From assembly GCF_910596095.1 (NCBI RefSeq), contig NC_056550.1, positions 17,330,501-17,394,500 of the forward strand: a stretch of DNA of 64,000 nt, written 5' to 3'. Below the pieces are notes generated by a model that saw nothing but the letters and a program-made list of their open reading frames with translations, had not been told where the DNA came from and searched no databases. The stretch is from Thunnus maccoyii (Eukaryota; Chordata; Actinopteri; Scombriformes; Scombridae). This document shows positions 1 through 24,500 of the stretch, in pieces. Position 1 is the stretch's first letter; every line of letters starts with the position of its first letter. Position numbers and translations under genes: made by a program.

Positions 1-2703
1 GTTAACCCTTTGTAGCATTTGATGCCCAGTGAGGAGTATCATAGAAGACCTATGTCACATTCAGCATGGTTTGAAATATACTGTTAAGACTGAAAATAGC
101 ACTGTGTCAAAGAAAAAAAAAATCGAGGGGATGCAGTGCTGTTGCCACATGTACCAAAAGAGAAAACAAAATATGATCCTGCAGGTGAGTCTGTATAATT
201 TTCATTCAGTGTTATTCAATTCAATTTGGAAAATGAAAGAACTAATCAAGTTTTTATTTTTCTATTTTGCAGTACTTAGCCTACCATAGTCTAACAATGC
301 ATTTATGTTCGTAACATAGGATATAGGCCATCTTTTAGCACTAGTGAACCTGATAGTGGAGATTGTTAGAGTAAGTGTTCTGCACTGTCCGACGAGATGC
401 ATGCACTATGCACCTATGATTCATGTTTTGCACATGTACAACTTGAACAAAGAAATCAGGAAAACAGAAATAAACCCTTTTTTTCTAAATTATCCACTTC
501 ACAATGAAACAATTAAAACACAGTAATTTTTAAAAGAGAAACCCAACTTTTATCCATTAATTTGTTGTTCTGTGTTCCAGATTGAATTAAATAATTGAAT
601 GAACGGATGATGCATTGACCAAAGTTCATGGTCAGGTCTTATTTGATGCCAAGACACTTTTAAATGTTTCTAGTCCTTAGGTAGTATTTTCCAACATTGT
701 AAAAGTAATGAATAATCAAGGTAGGAAAAATGTTTATATAAGAGTAGAACTGCTAGATTTGCAAATGCAGGGAGTTTTTGGGTGATGTTACATTGCTTCA
801 CAACAGTTGAGCTTGCAGGTGCTGCAATTTTTGGCCAATATTACTATCAAGCTGAATGCAGCTGATGATAAGACAAACCAATAACTGCTTATTGATGGAA
901 TTAGTTTTCTTATTGTGGCACCCAGGGGCACCTTAACATTACTAGGCCCCGAGGCTACAGACGTTTTGGACTTGTATTTAAAGTACTTGTAATTAAAGTA
1001 CAATTAATAAGGAATCTGTGAGGATCCTACGCATTCTCTTGGTGTTTTCAACAGCTGCTGTCACTTCAAGCAACCACAATGCGCTCGGCTGAAAATTGCC
1101 AGTTAACATGGTCAGTTCAGCTGCAGATGTATTCATCTCATTGCGCACAAACTCCAAAAATTGAATCACTTCTGCCAAAAAGTCCTCCTCCAAGTCCATG
1201 TGGTATTTTTGTTGTGCTTTTTGATGTCTTTACTTTGACAAGCAAATGCAGCTGGCCATTGAGCTGGATGAAGACTTTGCTGGTGCACCACACCGCCACG
1301 TTCAAATACGATATAATGACATACCAAGAATGTTGAAGCACAGGGAAAGGATTCACTCCTCATCATGTCCGCTCCGGCATCACAGGTAGCTTATTCTCCT
1401 ACATCGTTAATTGTGTGCTTCTTTTTTTTTTAAGCTCATGTCTCGTGAGGCCCCTGGAGGCTGGCGGCCCGTGCATTAAGGCGCCACTGGTGGCACCTAT
1501 TATCAGCAAAAATGTAGATAATAATTTACTTTAAAATCCCCTATTTAACACTTATAGGTTTACTTATGTATAGTTTTTGTCCGAAATGATAAATTATCCT
1601 ATAAAGACATATTCTATATAATTACAACTATGTTTTACTATATTGTCATTCATTTTCAATCAATATACCAGCCTCCATGTATGGATGCTCACAGCAGCAC
1701 TTATAGTTTTTGACAAATGCATTAATAAATGCTTATATCTGCCAACAACTGCCTCACAGTGTGTTATAAACCATTTGTTAAATGTTTATATACTGCTTAG
1801 AAATGCTAAATAATTGTTAAAAGTAATCTGTTACTGAGATATATTTTAAAAATCTGACATTATACTTGACATACCAGGCAAATACATAAGGCCTGTTGAA
1901 AATAAGAACTAGAAATCAAAAAAGGAGAGATAAGGAATGCGTTTATACGGATGGGAGATAAACAGAGTCTGGTGGAGAGGCCGTCTTGGGAAATTCCCTC
2001 CTCCATTCTCCCATTGCTTTCATTTCTGTTCAATCCCAGGAGCAGGAGTTTAATGAACCAATTAATTGCAAAATCAGATTAAATCCCTGAAAACCTTGAA
2101 ATTATCTCTGTGTGAAGTGTCTGATGCTCAAGGAACACATATTATTGTCTATGGTTGTTTTTTGTTGTAATAACTCTGTTAGAAGCCAACAAGTCAAGAA
2201 TCATAAACTCCCAATATGGTTCCTCTAAATTATTGTCTACAGTGACATAATGAAATATCTTCCGTAACCTAACTTTATTAAATACAACACCATGAGGGCT
2301 TGTCTCTGCAATGGCCAGAAGGAGCTGTCCTGTATTCAGCAGCACTGTTAAAAATATCCTTATCTATGACACACATGTATACAGATAAATGTAACTGTCT
2401 GGTCCTGAGGCTGGCTTTACATAGCTCAGACGGGACAGTGCATTACACTCCAGATTAGTACCAGCTAAAGGGCAAGGATCCTCCAGTTCGGCCTTTCTGG
2501 AGGTTGCAGACAGACGACAGACCATGCAACAGACAGTCCAGGCTGTAATCCCACTGAGGGTCCTGCATATCCCTCACTCCTTAAAGTCCAAATCTTGGAT
2601 TATGAAGGTGACATTGGTTCATAGAGAGCAGGGGGCTATACACACCTCATTACAGAGAAAGCAGGATAAGACTGGAAAAACACTGAGATGTCTGAGCTGG
2701 GTG

Positions 2704-2716
2704 GGGTCACAGGTCA
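2704..2716 (+). promoter_or_regulatory. DR1 nuclear-receptor motif
   Basis: GGGTCACAGGTCA is a consensus one-base-spaced direct repeat. A third related half site, AGGTGG, follows after another C spacer. It lies in intergenic DNA. Confidence 0.25.
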
Positions 2717-5021
2717 CAGGTGGAAAAGCCTGAGTAACATGTATATTTGCTGATTTCCTTATACTGGTCCCATGTGAGTGATGTAAGAGCATGTATATAT
2801 TGATAATCACACATGATAAGCAAACAACATGTGCTTTTTTTTAAAAGACAGAGTTGCTCAGATTTTCAGTTTTGTGCCACAATTCCAAAACCACAATGGT
2901 TTTGCACTCTGGGACTCAGTGAGTGACTATGCTGAGGTGGAGTGATAAAGTCATTACAATGGCATGCCACTGGGATTTGGAGAGGACTGGTTTGGCCTAA
3001 TGGAGAATCCAAAGTGGTACCAGGCAGGCGGGCGACTGCAACAAATAGAGCTGGGGGACCACAGAATGAACATTAACAACAGAAAGGCCGGTATTGGTTA
3101 GAGGGCACTTCTCCCCTCATCCCTGCCCTCCAGGGAATCTCTGGTTACAACACGCAGATTTCACTGGGGGTGATGCAAGCTCTAGTCCTCACAACATCAC
3201 CATATCAGTTTGTCTTCTGAACATTTTTTTTTTCTGCTGTTTATATTAACATAGCAAAATGTAACCAAAATGAGTTATGAGAAAAGAAAAGAATTGGCAA
3301 AATGATCAAGGAAAGACTTAAAAACTCAAATCAACAGGCATGTTGAGTGCCATATGTGAAGTCCAATAATCTCATTTGACAAAGCCTGAAGCCCTTTGAG
3401 AGCTTTGGGGAAATCAGCTGTTTTGCATGATGATAATTGTTTAAAGACAAAGAATAAAAGGTTTTGTGCTCTGGACTTGTGCACTTGAACTGCAACAGAA
3501 GAATCCAGAGTAAACAAAATTCCTCCTGGGACACCAACAAGACGAAGAACATTTTCAAGTGGCATCTTAATACCAACAGTTTAAAACACTGACAAGCACT
3601 TGAAGTAAAGCTATGCTAATGCTTGAAGGCTAATTAGAGTCAAAGCAATTACTAAATCAAAAATGTGATTTAAAAGGTCTAAGGACTCTTTGCCCATCTG
3701 TTTCAGCCCTTGATGAGCTAAAAATACGCCACAGATCAAGAACATTGTGAACATGAGCAGCATGAAAACATGTTAGAGACTTGATTACATTCACAGCTGT
3801 AAGTGTGTTGAGAGGTAGTTAAATACTAAAATGGCATTAATGTGAAAGTGAGAATCTACATTAAGCAAATGTGATGGGATTTTAATACCTTTCATTTTAT
3901 TTTATTGTTTATGTTGCAGTAAAATCAGCACTTATTGTGTCTACAAAGTATTGTTAATGGAGCAGGCTTACTGTAACTTACACTGTCACAGCATGTAACA
4001 TTAAATTCTTTGCTGACATTATCATAAGGGTATTATTCCTCCGGCTGGGCTTGTTCACATTCACAGATACTCTATTTTATAGGCTACAGAACTAAAGCAC
4101 ATTTAGAAGTGAATAGGTCTGCAGTATTGGAGCAGTTGCCTGAGAAATCTGCCTTATTATTTTAAGGACAACATGCAGAGAAACGTTTAGTTATGCTTTG
4201 TTATGACACGTTGTTTTCAGATGCAATAGAGCATTCACGCCGCTCGAACCTGCCGATGAGGAGCTCACACAGTAGCAGCACTTCAGAATCTGACAGCAGT
4301 GAATCCAGCTCTTAGTTTGCCCTGACAAGCCCAAGGTGTGGGTGTGTTATGCACAAATTAGCAATTTGGAGAAACATCTGCCTCATCTTCAAATATAAAT
4401 TCTTACCCATGTTTTACTTGAAGTTAAGTAAACCTAGTTGGACCTACACAATGCTAAGAAGCCCTTTTGGAAGAGGGATTAGATTTGGATTAGCTATGTC
4501 AGCACATATACATCAACTCCATGTCTACTGTCTCAGATTAAAGCCTGCCCTTCCTATCGGATTAGGATTAGGGTTTGGACAATGCAGAATAAAAGATTAA
4601 AAGGAGAGGCAATTGTCTTACTAACCTCTAAAACAAAGTTTACCTAAGAATAATTGTTATTCTGCTCTTTTCTTCTCAATTTTGGTGCTCTGTAGATTTC
4701 AGATTTCTGTCCTAGAGATTAAGATTACACCTTGCTTGAAGATGAATACCTTCAGCTTCAACAGAACTGTAGCTCACTTACTGTCGGTGACTCAACCAAA
4801 CCATTAATGCTGAGCATTTGGTGTTCTTTGACATTTTCAAACCTCTTATGATCTTATGTATCATGTATTTTGTACTCTGACGTTATTGTATCTCATTATT
4901 TTATGGAAATGGAAATTTTTGAAGTGCATTTGGATTGGGGAATATGAACCTGTCGGATTCTCTGCCATCAGCAACTGATTATTTAAAGACACACCTGATA
5001 GCAATCAAGTACAGAGCCAAT

Positions 5022-5140
5022 CTGATGAAGTGACACACGAAACGTGTAGTTCACTCCTTTTTATTTTTTATGTAATCTGTTCATAAAAAGTGTCAATCCT
5101 AGTATCCTGGTGTGCGCTGGAAAATGATTTTTTTTTTGGT
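5022..5140 (+). repeat. Possible dispersed repeat with CTGATGA...CGAAAC motif
   Basis: The segment has CTGATGAAG followed by a short GTG/CAC inverted repeat and CGAAACGTG, then a GGTGTGCGCTGGAAAA word before a T-run. This combination recurs in fish and amphibian interspersed repeats as I remember them. Attribution to a class, for example Penelope-like, is inference only. Confidence 0.35.
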
Positions 5141-7717
5141 TTACTGTGGTTTACCCTGCACCAGCTGGCACGCAGGAGAGAAGCACTGCTGTGTTTGGGG
5201 TACCTTCAGTGTTTTGGACCTTAAATAGATTGTGTGGATGAAAAATGATTTCTATGGCAATTTTCAGAACACACCTAAAGCTAGATATAAGTATAAATAG
5301 ATTGCATCAAAATAGGCTTAAAATCCTGTTTGGCTGTCATGTGCTGCTTAGCCTTGTATCAGTTTTTGTATTGTATTGTATTAGTCAGTGCAGTTGTCTC
5401 AGCAGTGTCTATTTTAGTAAAAACAAATACTGTAAAACCAGACAACATGATAAGATTTAGATTGGCTATATTGGGAGTTTTACCTTCATGTGCCCCTGAG
5501 GTGTACACCATGTACTTGAGATATTTTTGGTTTAGATTCAGCCTGGCTCCTCTGCTCATGTCATCCCCTCAACTCTCCTCTCTCCATCTAAATTGTTGCA
5601 TCTATTGCTGATGTATCATAAAGTATAAATTATAAACCTCATATGGTGATTTTAGAACTAATTCCAAAATAACTGACTTGACAGGAGTAAGTCAGGTCAC
5701 AATCAAATTAAATGTAGAGTGGATAAGTGAGTAGCAATCATTGCTGCAGGCAGAGACCAAACATATTTAACTCAGTTCTTACATGACTGACATCTTGGCA
5801 AAAAAGACTTTTAAATGAAATTGCAATGAGGCTACAGTTAATCCTGCTACCTGCACCCTAATTCTGCATTTCTGTACATCTGTTTTCTAAACCAAACAGT
5901 CTGCTGCTGTATGATGTTTTATTTTCTTACACTTTTATTCAGCAGCTCTGATTCTATTCCCCAGTGGTAGCTGCCAAGTGGATATGTGAAGTTGTTTGAT
6001 GCTCAGGGCTGCCAGGTGTCTATTTTCCTTGTCTTCCCAAACCTTCAAACAAAAACAGTCTCTCTTACAACAGCCTGGAGGGATGTATGCTAACAGCAAT
6101 TCCCCAGTTGGGAGCCTAGCAATTACAGCACCCCTCCTCTATCCCTGTAATTGCAAAGAGAGCTGCTTCCTGAGTGATCAGACTGCTAGCCTGCCACCAG
6201 GGAGACTGGCTTCATCACCTCTGGCAGCCCCAGGTAAATGAGGGTGTTTTGCTGAAGAGTTAAATAAAGGTTGTTCGTTAATAGAGTGGGGTGATTCATA
6301 TCTCATTTGAACCATAACCTTTGCTCCACAGTTAGCTGTGCGGCATGATGGATGGGACAGTTTACTGGAGTCAAGTGCATAGACAATCTGTGGTGACTCC
6401 ATGAACATGATAGAACATATTGACAGAAGATACTAAATATTTCTGAAAAAAATACTTTAATTCTGTGACAGAATAGCATACCAGCAGCAGCACAAAGACA
6501 TCGTGATTACTTGTGCTTCAGGTCATGGCTCAAACACGCAAATAAGAAAAAGTACTTCATGTTTACATCCACATAAACATGTTCAATGGTAAACGGCGCC
6601 TTGAAACCCGACCCTTCTTCATATTGTGGAGTGTGGAGTGTTAAGTGTCACCCAGGGACATAAAGGAATGCTAGTTTTGCGTAATATGCCATTTCTTTCA
6701 AGAGGAGAAACCTGACACTTTGTTGTGTGTCGGTGGGGGTCATGGCAACAAAACCCAACTAAAAGTAATTAGCAGCGCTGCGCTAATTTGCCCGTTAGCT
6801 CAATAATGTGCAAGGTGGTGAATTACACACCGCAGTACACCTTTGCCTGCAGGGATCTAGAAACCTATAAGGTGGGGGAAGTGCATTAAAGAGTAACACA
6901 AGCACATGTTCAACAAGTAAAACAATGACTTCAATTACAGTTCATTTAATATTAAATGGTGAATACAATAAAATAAATTTAAAACATCACAGAAACTGTA
7001 TAGGATTTTGGTGAAACATTTATTTCTTACTTCATAAAAATGACATGACTGCACCATTCAGTCGAAACCTCAGTCAAACCTGCTTCACTTCAATGTTTTA
7101 AAGCAACGCATACAGCAAAATAGTGCCTCTACAACAACAGGGATCATGATGGAATGACATCTGTTAAAATGCTGACAAATGTATATTTATAAAGGTTGAA
7201 TAAAACTCAACCATACATGAAACTTACATTATTAATTTTGGTCCAAATTACGTTGTTTTTAAATGTTAAATCTTCACCTACCATTCAAAATAGACAACAA
7301 AGATTTAGAGAAATGCTTATTTCTGTGGGGCCATCACTCTATCGGTTGAATTATCATGGCTAAGGGCATCATTAACACGTCTAGTATCACCTGTGGTAAA
7401 ACAGCTGTACAGAATGATCCATGAGAGCCTTTTCAGAACAGATCAATGAATGTAAATGAATCATATGAATAATGTTCTGTTTAGATCAGAGCCATAATTG
7501 ATTTGGCATTATGAAGCGTGTGCAGCAGCTTTTTGGAAGAATGGATAAAATCACCACAAAATTATTGTGATAGGACCCCGTATTGGAGCCTAATCAACAT
7601 TCCTTTGTAGAAAGGGTATAAAAGCCAAAACATTGCAGTGGAAATTTATATTATTATATTATCTTGAAGTTGGCTCAAGGGTCAACTATAAACTTACTAC
7701 CATTAATGGATCCATGT

Positions 7718-7723
7718 TTTATT
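7718..7723 (-). terminator. Candidate poly(A) signal of hs3st3 (AATAAA on minus strand)
   Basis: TTTATT on the plus strand reads AATAAA on the minus strand about 570 nt downstream of the hs3st3 stop. A second copy is at 7019-7024, about 1.27 kb downstream. Either could end the transcript; hexamers alone cannot decide. Confidence 0.35.
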
Positions 7724-8291
7724 GCGGTGCTCAAGAGATCAAGGCAGTGCCATCATTCAGGTCTAATTGACATGATGAGGAGCTATTACTGTATTGATCC
7801 ACCTGGCAAGTGGCACTGGATCAGCTGGGGCCTGTATCGACCTGACTAAGTGAGTCCATGGACCTCTGAGGGTCAGGCAAATGTTAAGGGGATATTACCA
7901 GTTGTTCGTAAAGTTGGATCTCATTCAGCTTCAGGTGAAGCAAAAGCAGCATTTAGGAAAGTAAAAGAAAAAGAAAATGAAGCCAAAATAATGTCCTGGT
8001 TTTAAAAAAAGGATACTGACCTTGCTTGTAATACCCGTAAAAACATTGTGCTTTTTATAACATGTTGAAGAGAACTGAACATAAAGTTTGTGATGGGTCA
8101 TGAATAAACCTGGTTAGGCAGCTTAGTGAGTTAATATCATAACAATAAATTATCATAAAATAGACTTCTGAACTTTTTACACATCCACCAAATACTGTAC
8201 ATACACTGTATAATAATATCTCCAGAATGATACAATTATAAAAAAAACACACACAAGGGACCAGCATGAGTCTGTTGCATTAGTTTTCCTC

Positions 8292-18316
<10,025 letters not shown>

Positions 18317-20020
18317 TTAGTATATTCCAGTTCACAGGCATTTTGGCTAACGCGCCTCACTCCTCTGCCATGGCTCAAATCCTGCGCAATCGCTGCGTAA
18401 AATCCCAAAACACAATGTATAGCCTATGTGGAAATTGATACTGAATTGTAAGACGCGCGTTCACCTCCTGCTTCAACTCCAGCTCTGCATGATGTTTCTT
18501 TTTTTAATTCTCAATATAAATAAAGTAAAAAAATAAAATAAAAAGAATCACAAAATAGGCAGTGAGAATATCTCCAGGTGAGCGATACGCGCGTCAGGGA
18601 TTGGGTTTGTCTCCCATCACTTGCGCTCAGTGTGTGAGCGCACAAACAGCAGCACTAAGTTATCTACGGTAGGCAACAGCGTCAAGTAAGCCAGAATATT
18701 AATAGCTTTACTTCCGGTTTACCTTTCAAAGTAAATCTGTTGTTGAGCATGTGGCAAATCAAGAAAATACAAATAATATTTGAAGCATAGTAAAGAAATA
18801 TATCATTCATCATATTTTACTCCCATATTTTTTATCGACCTATTTGTTACAGCTGTCTTATAAGTCAATGCATTCTTCCATGCAACCATCATTTTTATTG
18901 TATTTCTATAAATGGAAGGCATAGCAAAGAGTTTATGGGAATAACACTTAATAATTTCGACAAATTGGGGAAATTGAGAATTTCTGCTCTAAAACATAAA
19001 CGCTGGTCTGTACAAAATGCTCAATAGCATTACTTGTATTTTGAAATTTGTGTCTATTCCGGTCCCGTTCTGTCTCTCTTTGTCTACTTTGACGTAACTC
19101 CCACCGTCTCATCCATACAGTCTATGGTCTCAACACTGGAGGGCGGATGACTGCCAGTGGAGCTGAACAAACCCTTCAACCTCAACAGATTATCGCCGTT
19201 ATAATGTCACACACTGACTGGCATTACAGATAAGCCCTTATCAAAGGTATTGTGTGTTTCATTTTCGATTATGATGGAATGAACATCAGAACAGGAGCAA
19301 AGGTGACGAGAATAATCTTATTGAATTACAATACAGCTGTTTGAAATGTAAGAACCTGAAATAACTCACTCAGTAACTATTATTTTATTATTTTTTATAA
19401 AGCAGATTTTTTTTTCCTTCAGACTATTTCAGATTCATTTCAATCTCATCTAAGAGCTCAGTTCCCAAAGAGTAATTTGGTAGTAGGCTTATGGATTTTT
19501 GGTGGAAATCTGGATCACAAAATATGCCTTTAAAACACATAGATGCAGAATAGAGCTCTCTCCACACTCCACAATAAATTGTATTACAGCTTTGACCACA
19601 TCCTGTTTTTTGAGAAACCCTGACATAAGCACTCATTAGCAAAATCTGAGTATGATTCTTCAATAACAATGCCTGTCATTTGAACTGCATCAAAACATCA
19701 GCTTTATTGCAACTTTATGGTTTCCAGATACCAGCACACATTAAGAGACAAGTGAAAATATGTGTCAGCTGTTTGTTTAACGACCTCTCACCTTTCCTGG
19801 TATTGTGAGACAAACGGTCAAGTGCGTCAGAGTTAATTGGCTTCATAATCTTTTTTTACCACCCTTGTAATCATCCCAAACAACAAGAACATGCAGTTTC
19901 TATCGACACATTTCAAGGATCCATAAAAGTTAATAATTGACTCTTTAGGGAATGTGGTGCAGCCACTGGAAGTCAAGATGAAGATGTGTGAGTTCTGAAG
20001 TGCCAAAAGTACAAAAGTTT

Positions 20021-20021
<1 letters not shown>

Positions 20022-20075
<54 letters not shown>
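20022..20075. repeat. (GT)27 microsatellite
   Basis: Uninterrupted GT dinucleotides, 54 bp. Confidence 0.98.
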
Positions 20076-20077
<2 letters not shown>

Positions 20078-20252
20078 GCACCTCCTCTTGGTGCAGGGTC
20101 AAAGGCCTCCAGTTCCACTGCACCCCTGAGCTAGCAGAGGATTAGCAGGATTACCCCAGAGCTGCCATGTCAGTCAGAGTTTCACCAGAGACAACCCTCC
20201 CCCCTTCATCTAAGCCCCTTATCTCATCTCTCAGACACTGCTATATATGATA

Positions 20253-20269
20253 TGTGTGTGTGTATGTGT

Positions 20270-20345
<76 letters not shown>
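20253..20345. repeat. (TG)n microsatellite
   Basis: A TG tract with interruptions up to 20274, then pure to 20345. It lies only 177 bp from the preceding GT tract. Confidence 0.97.
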
Positions 20346-20348
<3 letters not shown>

Positions 20349-20830
20349 ATAATCCTCATAGTTGCAGTTCCACAGTGTAAGAGCACAAGTTAACCTATTT
20401 GGGAAAATGTGTGCATCAAGGAGTTTGGTTAGAGCTACACCGTCATGTTTTGCCCTTTCTGGTCTGTGTACAGATCATGTTTATCTTTGTGGTGTGTACT
20501 TGTAACTCTCTTGGTGGAGGTTTAATGTTTGAGTTCAAGTGTTGTCCAAATATTAACCATATAGTTACTCTGAAGTCTTAAAATTTCCTTTCCTGTGTTG
20601 TGCAAATGGAAGAAAATAGAACTATTTAATAGGTGGTCATTTCTTTGACAGGTCTTCCACAACACTTTATTTCATAGCCAGAGCTCACAATATAAGAAAA
20701 CTATCAGTAAATACAACTATGAGGGAATCACTGCACTTCTGTTTGGGAGAGCTAAATTATGTTTGTCTAACTTACTTTTTTAGCTTTTTTTTAAATGTTT
20801 TGTTTTGTTTTGTTTTTTGACAATTTCAGT

Positions 20831-21180
20831 CAGTTCTGGTAAACACAGTGGAACACTTTAATGAAATACAGCCAGTCAAACTGAGTAAAAGTGGCTGAAA
20901 ACCTAATGTCTCCATAATAGATCAAATAAATTATGTCTGGGAATGTTACGATTGTTAAGAACTTTGAATGTGAAATTTTTTGCAGAGCAAGAACTTTTTC
21001 TTGTTTACAGCAGACACAGAACAGCACTTTCATTTTCTGCCAACCTGACGATTGAAAGTCCAATATTCATTGACTTTTTAAACAAACTGCTCTGAGAAAT
21101 ATCCGGCTAAATTACTCTCTTCACCAGCTAACTTGCTAACCTTTTCTCTTTGCTCTTTGATTTTGGGCAGGTATATCATT
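20831..21180 (-). repeat. Degenerate copy of a percomorph interspersed repeat
   Basis: On the minus strand the segment reads GTTAGCTGGTGAA-like, then an ATATTTCTC word, then AATATTGGACTTTCA with TCAGGTTGG. This order matches a repeat I recall as common in percomorph intergenic DNA. The copy is diverged and its ends are uncertain. Confidence 0.4.
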
Positions 21181-21471
21181 AAAACAGCATAATTATAGGT
21201 AAAAGTTACTGTTACATCACGTGTAAGAATTATTTATTGTTAATTTGCACGTTTTTTTTAAATGCATCTACAGTATATTGATTTATTGATGACTAGTTTT
21301 AAATGTGTTTAGAGAATGACATGAAAAATGGGGACATGTGATACTTTTGTCTTTTGCTGTGGTTTCATTTTTGTCCACACAGAGGGGATTGACACACTTC
21401 AAAGTAGAGCATAGTCATGGAAGGATGAGACTTAGAGTAAGAACAAAAGACACCTGAGGGGAGGATACACC

Positions 21472-21525
21472 CACACACACACATGCACGCACGCGCACAC
21501 ACATACACACACACACACACACACA
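21472..21525. repeat. (CA)n microsatellite, interrupted
   Basis: A CA tract with GC-rich interruptions around 21484-21495. Confidence 0.95.
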
Positions 21526-24500
21526 AGGTACACAAGCAAACACATTTTTTCCAGACTTCCGAATAATTGAGTGTGCTGATTTGCTCCATCTGTTATGCTT
21601 CATGATGCACAGAGACGATACCGCATATACACACGTGTGTGTGTCATCTCCTACGGATTCAAGGAGAAGTAAACCGGACACACTAAAGGGGGTGCTTAAC
21701 TTGCTTTACACATCCTCAATACGATTACACTAACTGAACCATGTTAACACACTCCTCTTCTGCAGCCCAAACAGATGACATAAACAGAATCCACTTTGTA
21801 CATGAAAGCCAGAGAGTTAAATAAAGCCTTGCATCAGGACACACACACTAATTCAGGCATGTCCGCGTCTATGTCTAGTGTATAATACCATATAGCTACA
21901 GTATAAACACATGAAACTTGATCTAATCTCTGTGTATTTGTGTTGTCAGTCAGCCAGTATGGTGCCAGTTTCTAATGCCTTTAGTATAAATCAAAAGTTT
22001 AAATAGCATCCCATAAAATCCTGAGAGTTCACACTACAAAAGACTGTTACTTCATTGTGGGGAGAAGAAAGCATTAAACTGTGTCTCTCTACAAAGCAAG
22101 GACACGGCATCCCACACAGCTGCCTGCACAATATTCAATAGTGTTGTTTACAACCTGTATTTTTTTCTCACCTTGTCTTGTCAACATGTTTTCAAAGGTC
22201 ACTTTTCAGCATTCCTACAGTTGTGTGAATAAAGTGGAAATCAGGTGGAAATGTGAGCCCTGTGTGAGTCCATTTGCACTTTCTATGTGTGTAATTTACA
22301 CTCTATGGTAGAATCTAATGTGCAGACAGAGTCAAATACACAAATACACATACAAACACATCACGTTGCACTAACGTCACCGTTGGAGCAACCTCCAGAT
22401 GTCAGAGATCTGAGCCCATTAGGAGCTAAAGTGGACTGATGGATGATCTCATCCACCGCTCTGTCCCAGAAAGAACAAACAAACCCAAACAACAGTAGGA
22501 CTGAACCAGGTCTTATACACGCAAGGCCCTCGGTCTAATGACAGGGTTATTAGGTGAGCTGAGAGACAGATGAAGACACAGCTCCGACTCCTTAAGTCCT
22601 CCTTCAAGGTCTGGCTAAGGCCATTTAAAATGTCTATAAATTCTCTGGAGCTGTGCTAGAGACCATCTTATCTTCTGTTAAGGAATAGCCGTGTAGCCTG
22701 AGCGGATTTCCTCACTTGATCCTGTAGAAAAGGTCTTATCCCTCACTGCAGTCATCCTGGACATACAGGCAGCCCTGTGGCAGGTTGGAAGTCTCAAACA
22801 AGCTTAGATGTTCTGGTCCTGCCAAGTCCTGCGAAAGCTGAAGAAAAAAATCCCCCATGCTGTTAGCTCTTTGAGTGTAAAACAGTGGATCTATTACATT
22901 AGCAGAAATAAATATGATATTGATTTTCATGCTGTTGGGAATGAGACGTGGCACATCAGTTCACTTTAAAAGCATTTATCCAGTTAGACAAATGGATGCT
23001 TTTCAATCACATGTAATTGTATTGGTTTAAGAAAATTACCTCATTCAGACATGGCCTATTTATTTAGCCTTTCTTTTGCCCTACAAGGAAGTTTCTCCAC
23101 AACTTTTTGTTGCACTGTAAGATTTGTTCCACTAGACTAATACTCAGTGGATTATTTACACGTATGAACAGGCATCAACAAGCACATACAAATAAAATTC
23201 ATTTAGGGGATAAAAATTGTCTCAAAAGTTGTTTCAAAAGTATCAAAACATGGTGTGTATTCCTGTAATGATATGAACTGTCTGGATCTTTTTCACATTA
23301 TCCAGATGGTTCACAAGTTTGTTGTCAAGGTTTGTGTATCAGGTATAATGAAACTTTATCACCTCATTCTCAGGTCTATTTTAATTTACTTTATGTACTT
23401 TAAAAAAAAAAGTGCAGCAAACCTTCTGGTAAAAAATGCCTATAGAAAAGTCAGTCATTCAAAAAGTAAGTGGGTCTGTCATGGAGCATGGGGGTAACTC
23501 TCGTACTCGTCCTGGAAGACAGTTCCCCATAAACACTGCCGAGGCAGTTGAAACCCTGCAGAGGATATCTACAGTAATGCTCATTAGAGAACTATGTGTT
23601 TGGAATATAAATAGTCTTTTAGTAGGATATCTGGTGGAATCTTAATGTGAGTATGAATATATTGTAACTTTTATAATCCCTCCAGTATCTTTTACAGCAT
23701 ATTAGAAAGACAATCATTCACACACATCCCCCTTCAGCCGCTTCAGAGTGAATATATCACACTTGCATGTCTTTGAATACTGGGAGGAAACAAAGAGCCC
23801 CACACATTATGGAGAAACAGAAAAGGTTGGAAAATTAACATTGCTCTTTCTTGGTATGAGGTGACAAACCGTGGAGCCAACATGCTGCTGTAATTTGAAA
23901 TTGATCTGGTGCCATTCAGCATGTTTTTTCAGCCCCCCACTCCCACCCACCACCACCACTGCTTTTATTATAATACACACAGATAATAACTTCAAAAGAG
24001 AACACAGTCTTGCCATTTCTATAAACAGATCCAACCAGCCGACAAACACATGTCGACTGGCGGTGTTCAAAAGGTTCCAGTGAACATTCGTTGGCAACAG
24101 TGGCAACTAGATATCCTCAAGTCACAGACCTGGAGGCTGGGCGTCCCTTAGGGGGTATATCCTGGATGAAAATGTAGCCCATTATTTGAGCTGAGAACAG
24201 GTGCTTTCAACAAAGAACCCAGCATCATTACGGTCCTGTGGGAAATGAGAGAAATATCAAGGTCCAGGAATTTACGATATGGCCTTTTGAAAGCAAAACA
24301 GATCAGATGCCGGGGGTTGAGAGTCAAACTAGTGGAGTCATTTATAGAATAAAGATGGAAAAACAAAGTAAGCATCCTCTAAGTTAAACAGGAATGGGGG
24401 GAAGTTTTCTTAACCAGCATACAGCAGGTTAATTGGCAGATAAAAATTATGAGCTGGTCAAAAAGTTATTTTGATTCTGCCATGTATGATGGATCGCATT

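Larger units (their letters stand above)
1..8291. other. Intergenic DNA and hs3st3 3' flank
   Basis: No protein gene is recognisable. The part nearest 8291 should be hs3st3 3'UTR. At 993-1366 there are short minus-strand open frames in several frames that may be a decayed coding repeat, but I cannot name the family. A DR1 motif lies at 2704-2716. A repeat-like segment with a CTGATGA...GAAAC core lies at 5022-5140. Stretches near 6740-6835 and 7480-7575 are rich in TAATTA/ATTGAT-type words and look like possible conserved non-coding sequence. Confidence 0.6.

Noticed and set aside
788..1366. Overlapping short minus-strand open frames, including one with VRNEMNTSAAELTMLTG
   Set aside because: They are broken across frames and I recognise no family. 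They may be a decayed transposon ORF, but support is too weak to call.
4559..4577. Telomere-like TTAGG words
   Set aside because: There are only two or three imperfect units, which is not an interstitial telomere array.
19072..19135. CATCCATACAGTCTATGG word seen at the end of some fish repeats
   Set aside because: It is too short on its own to define an element.
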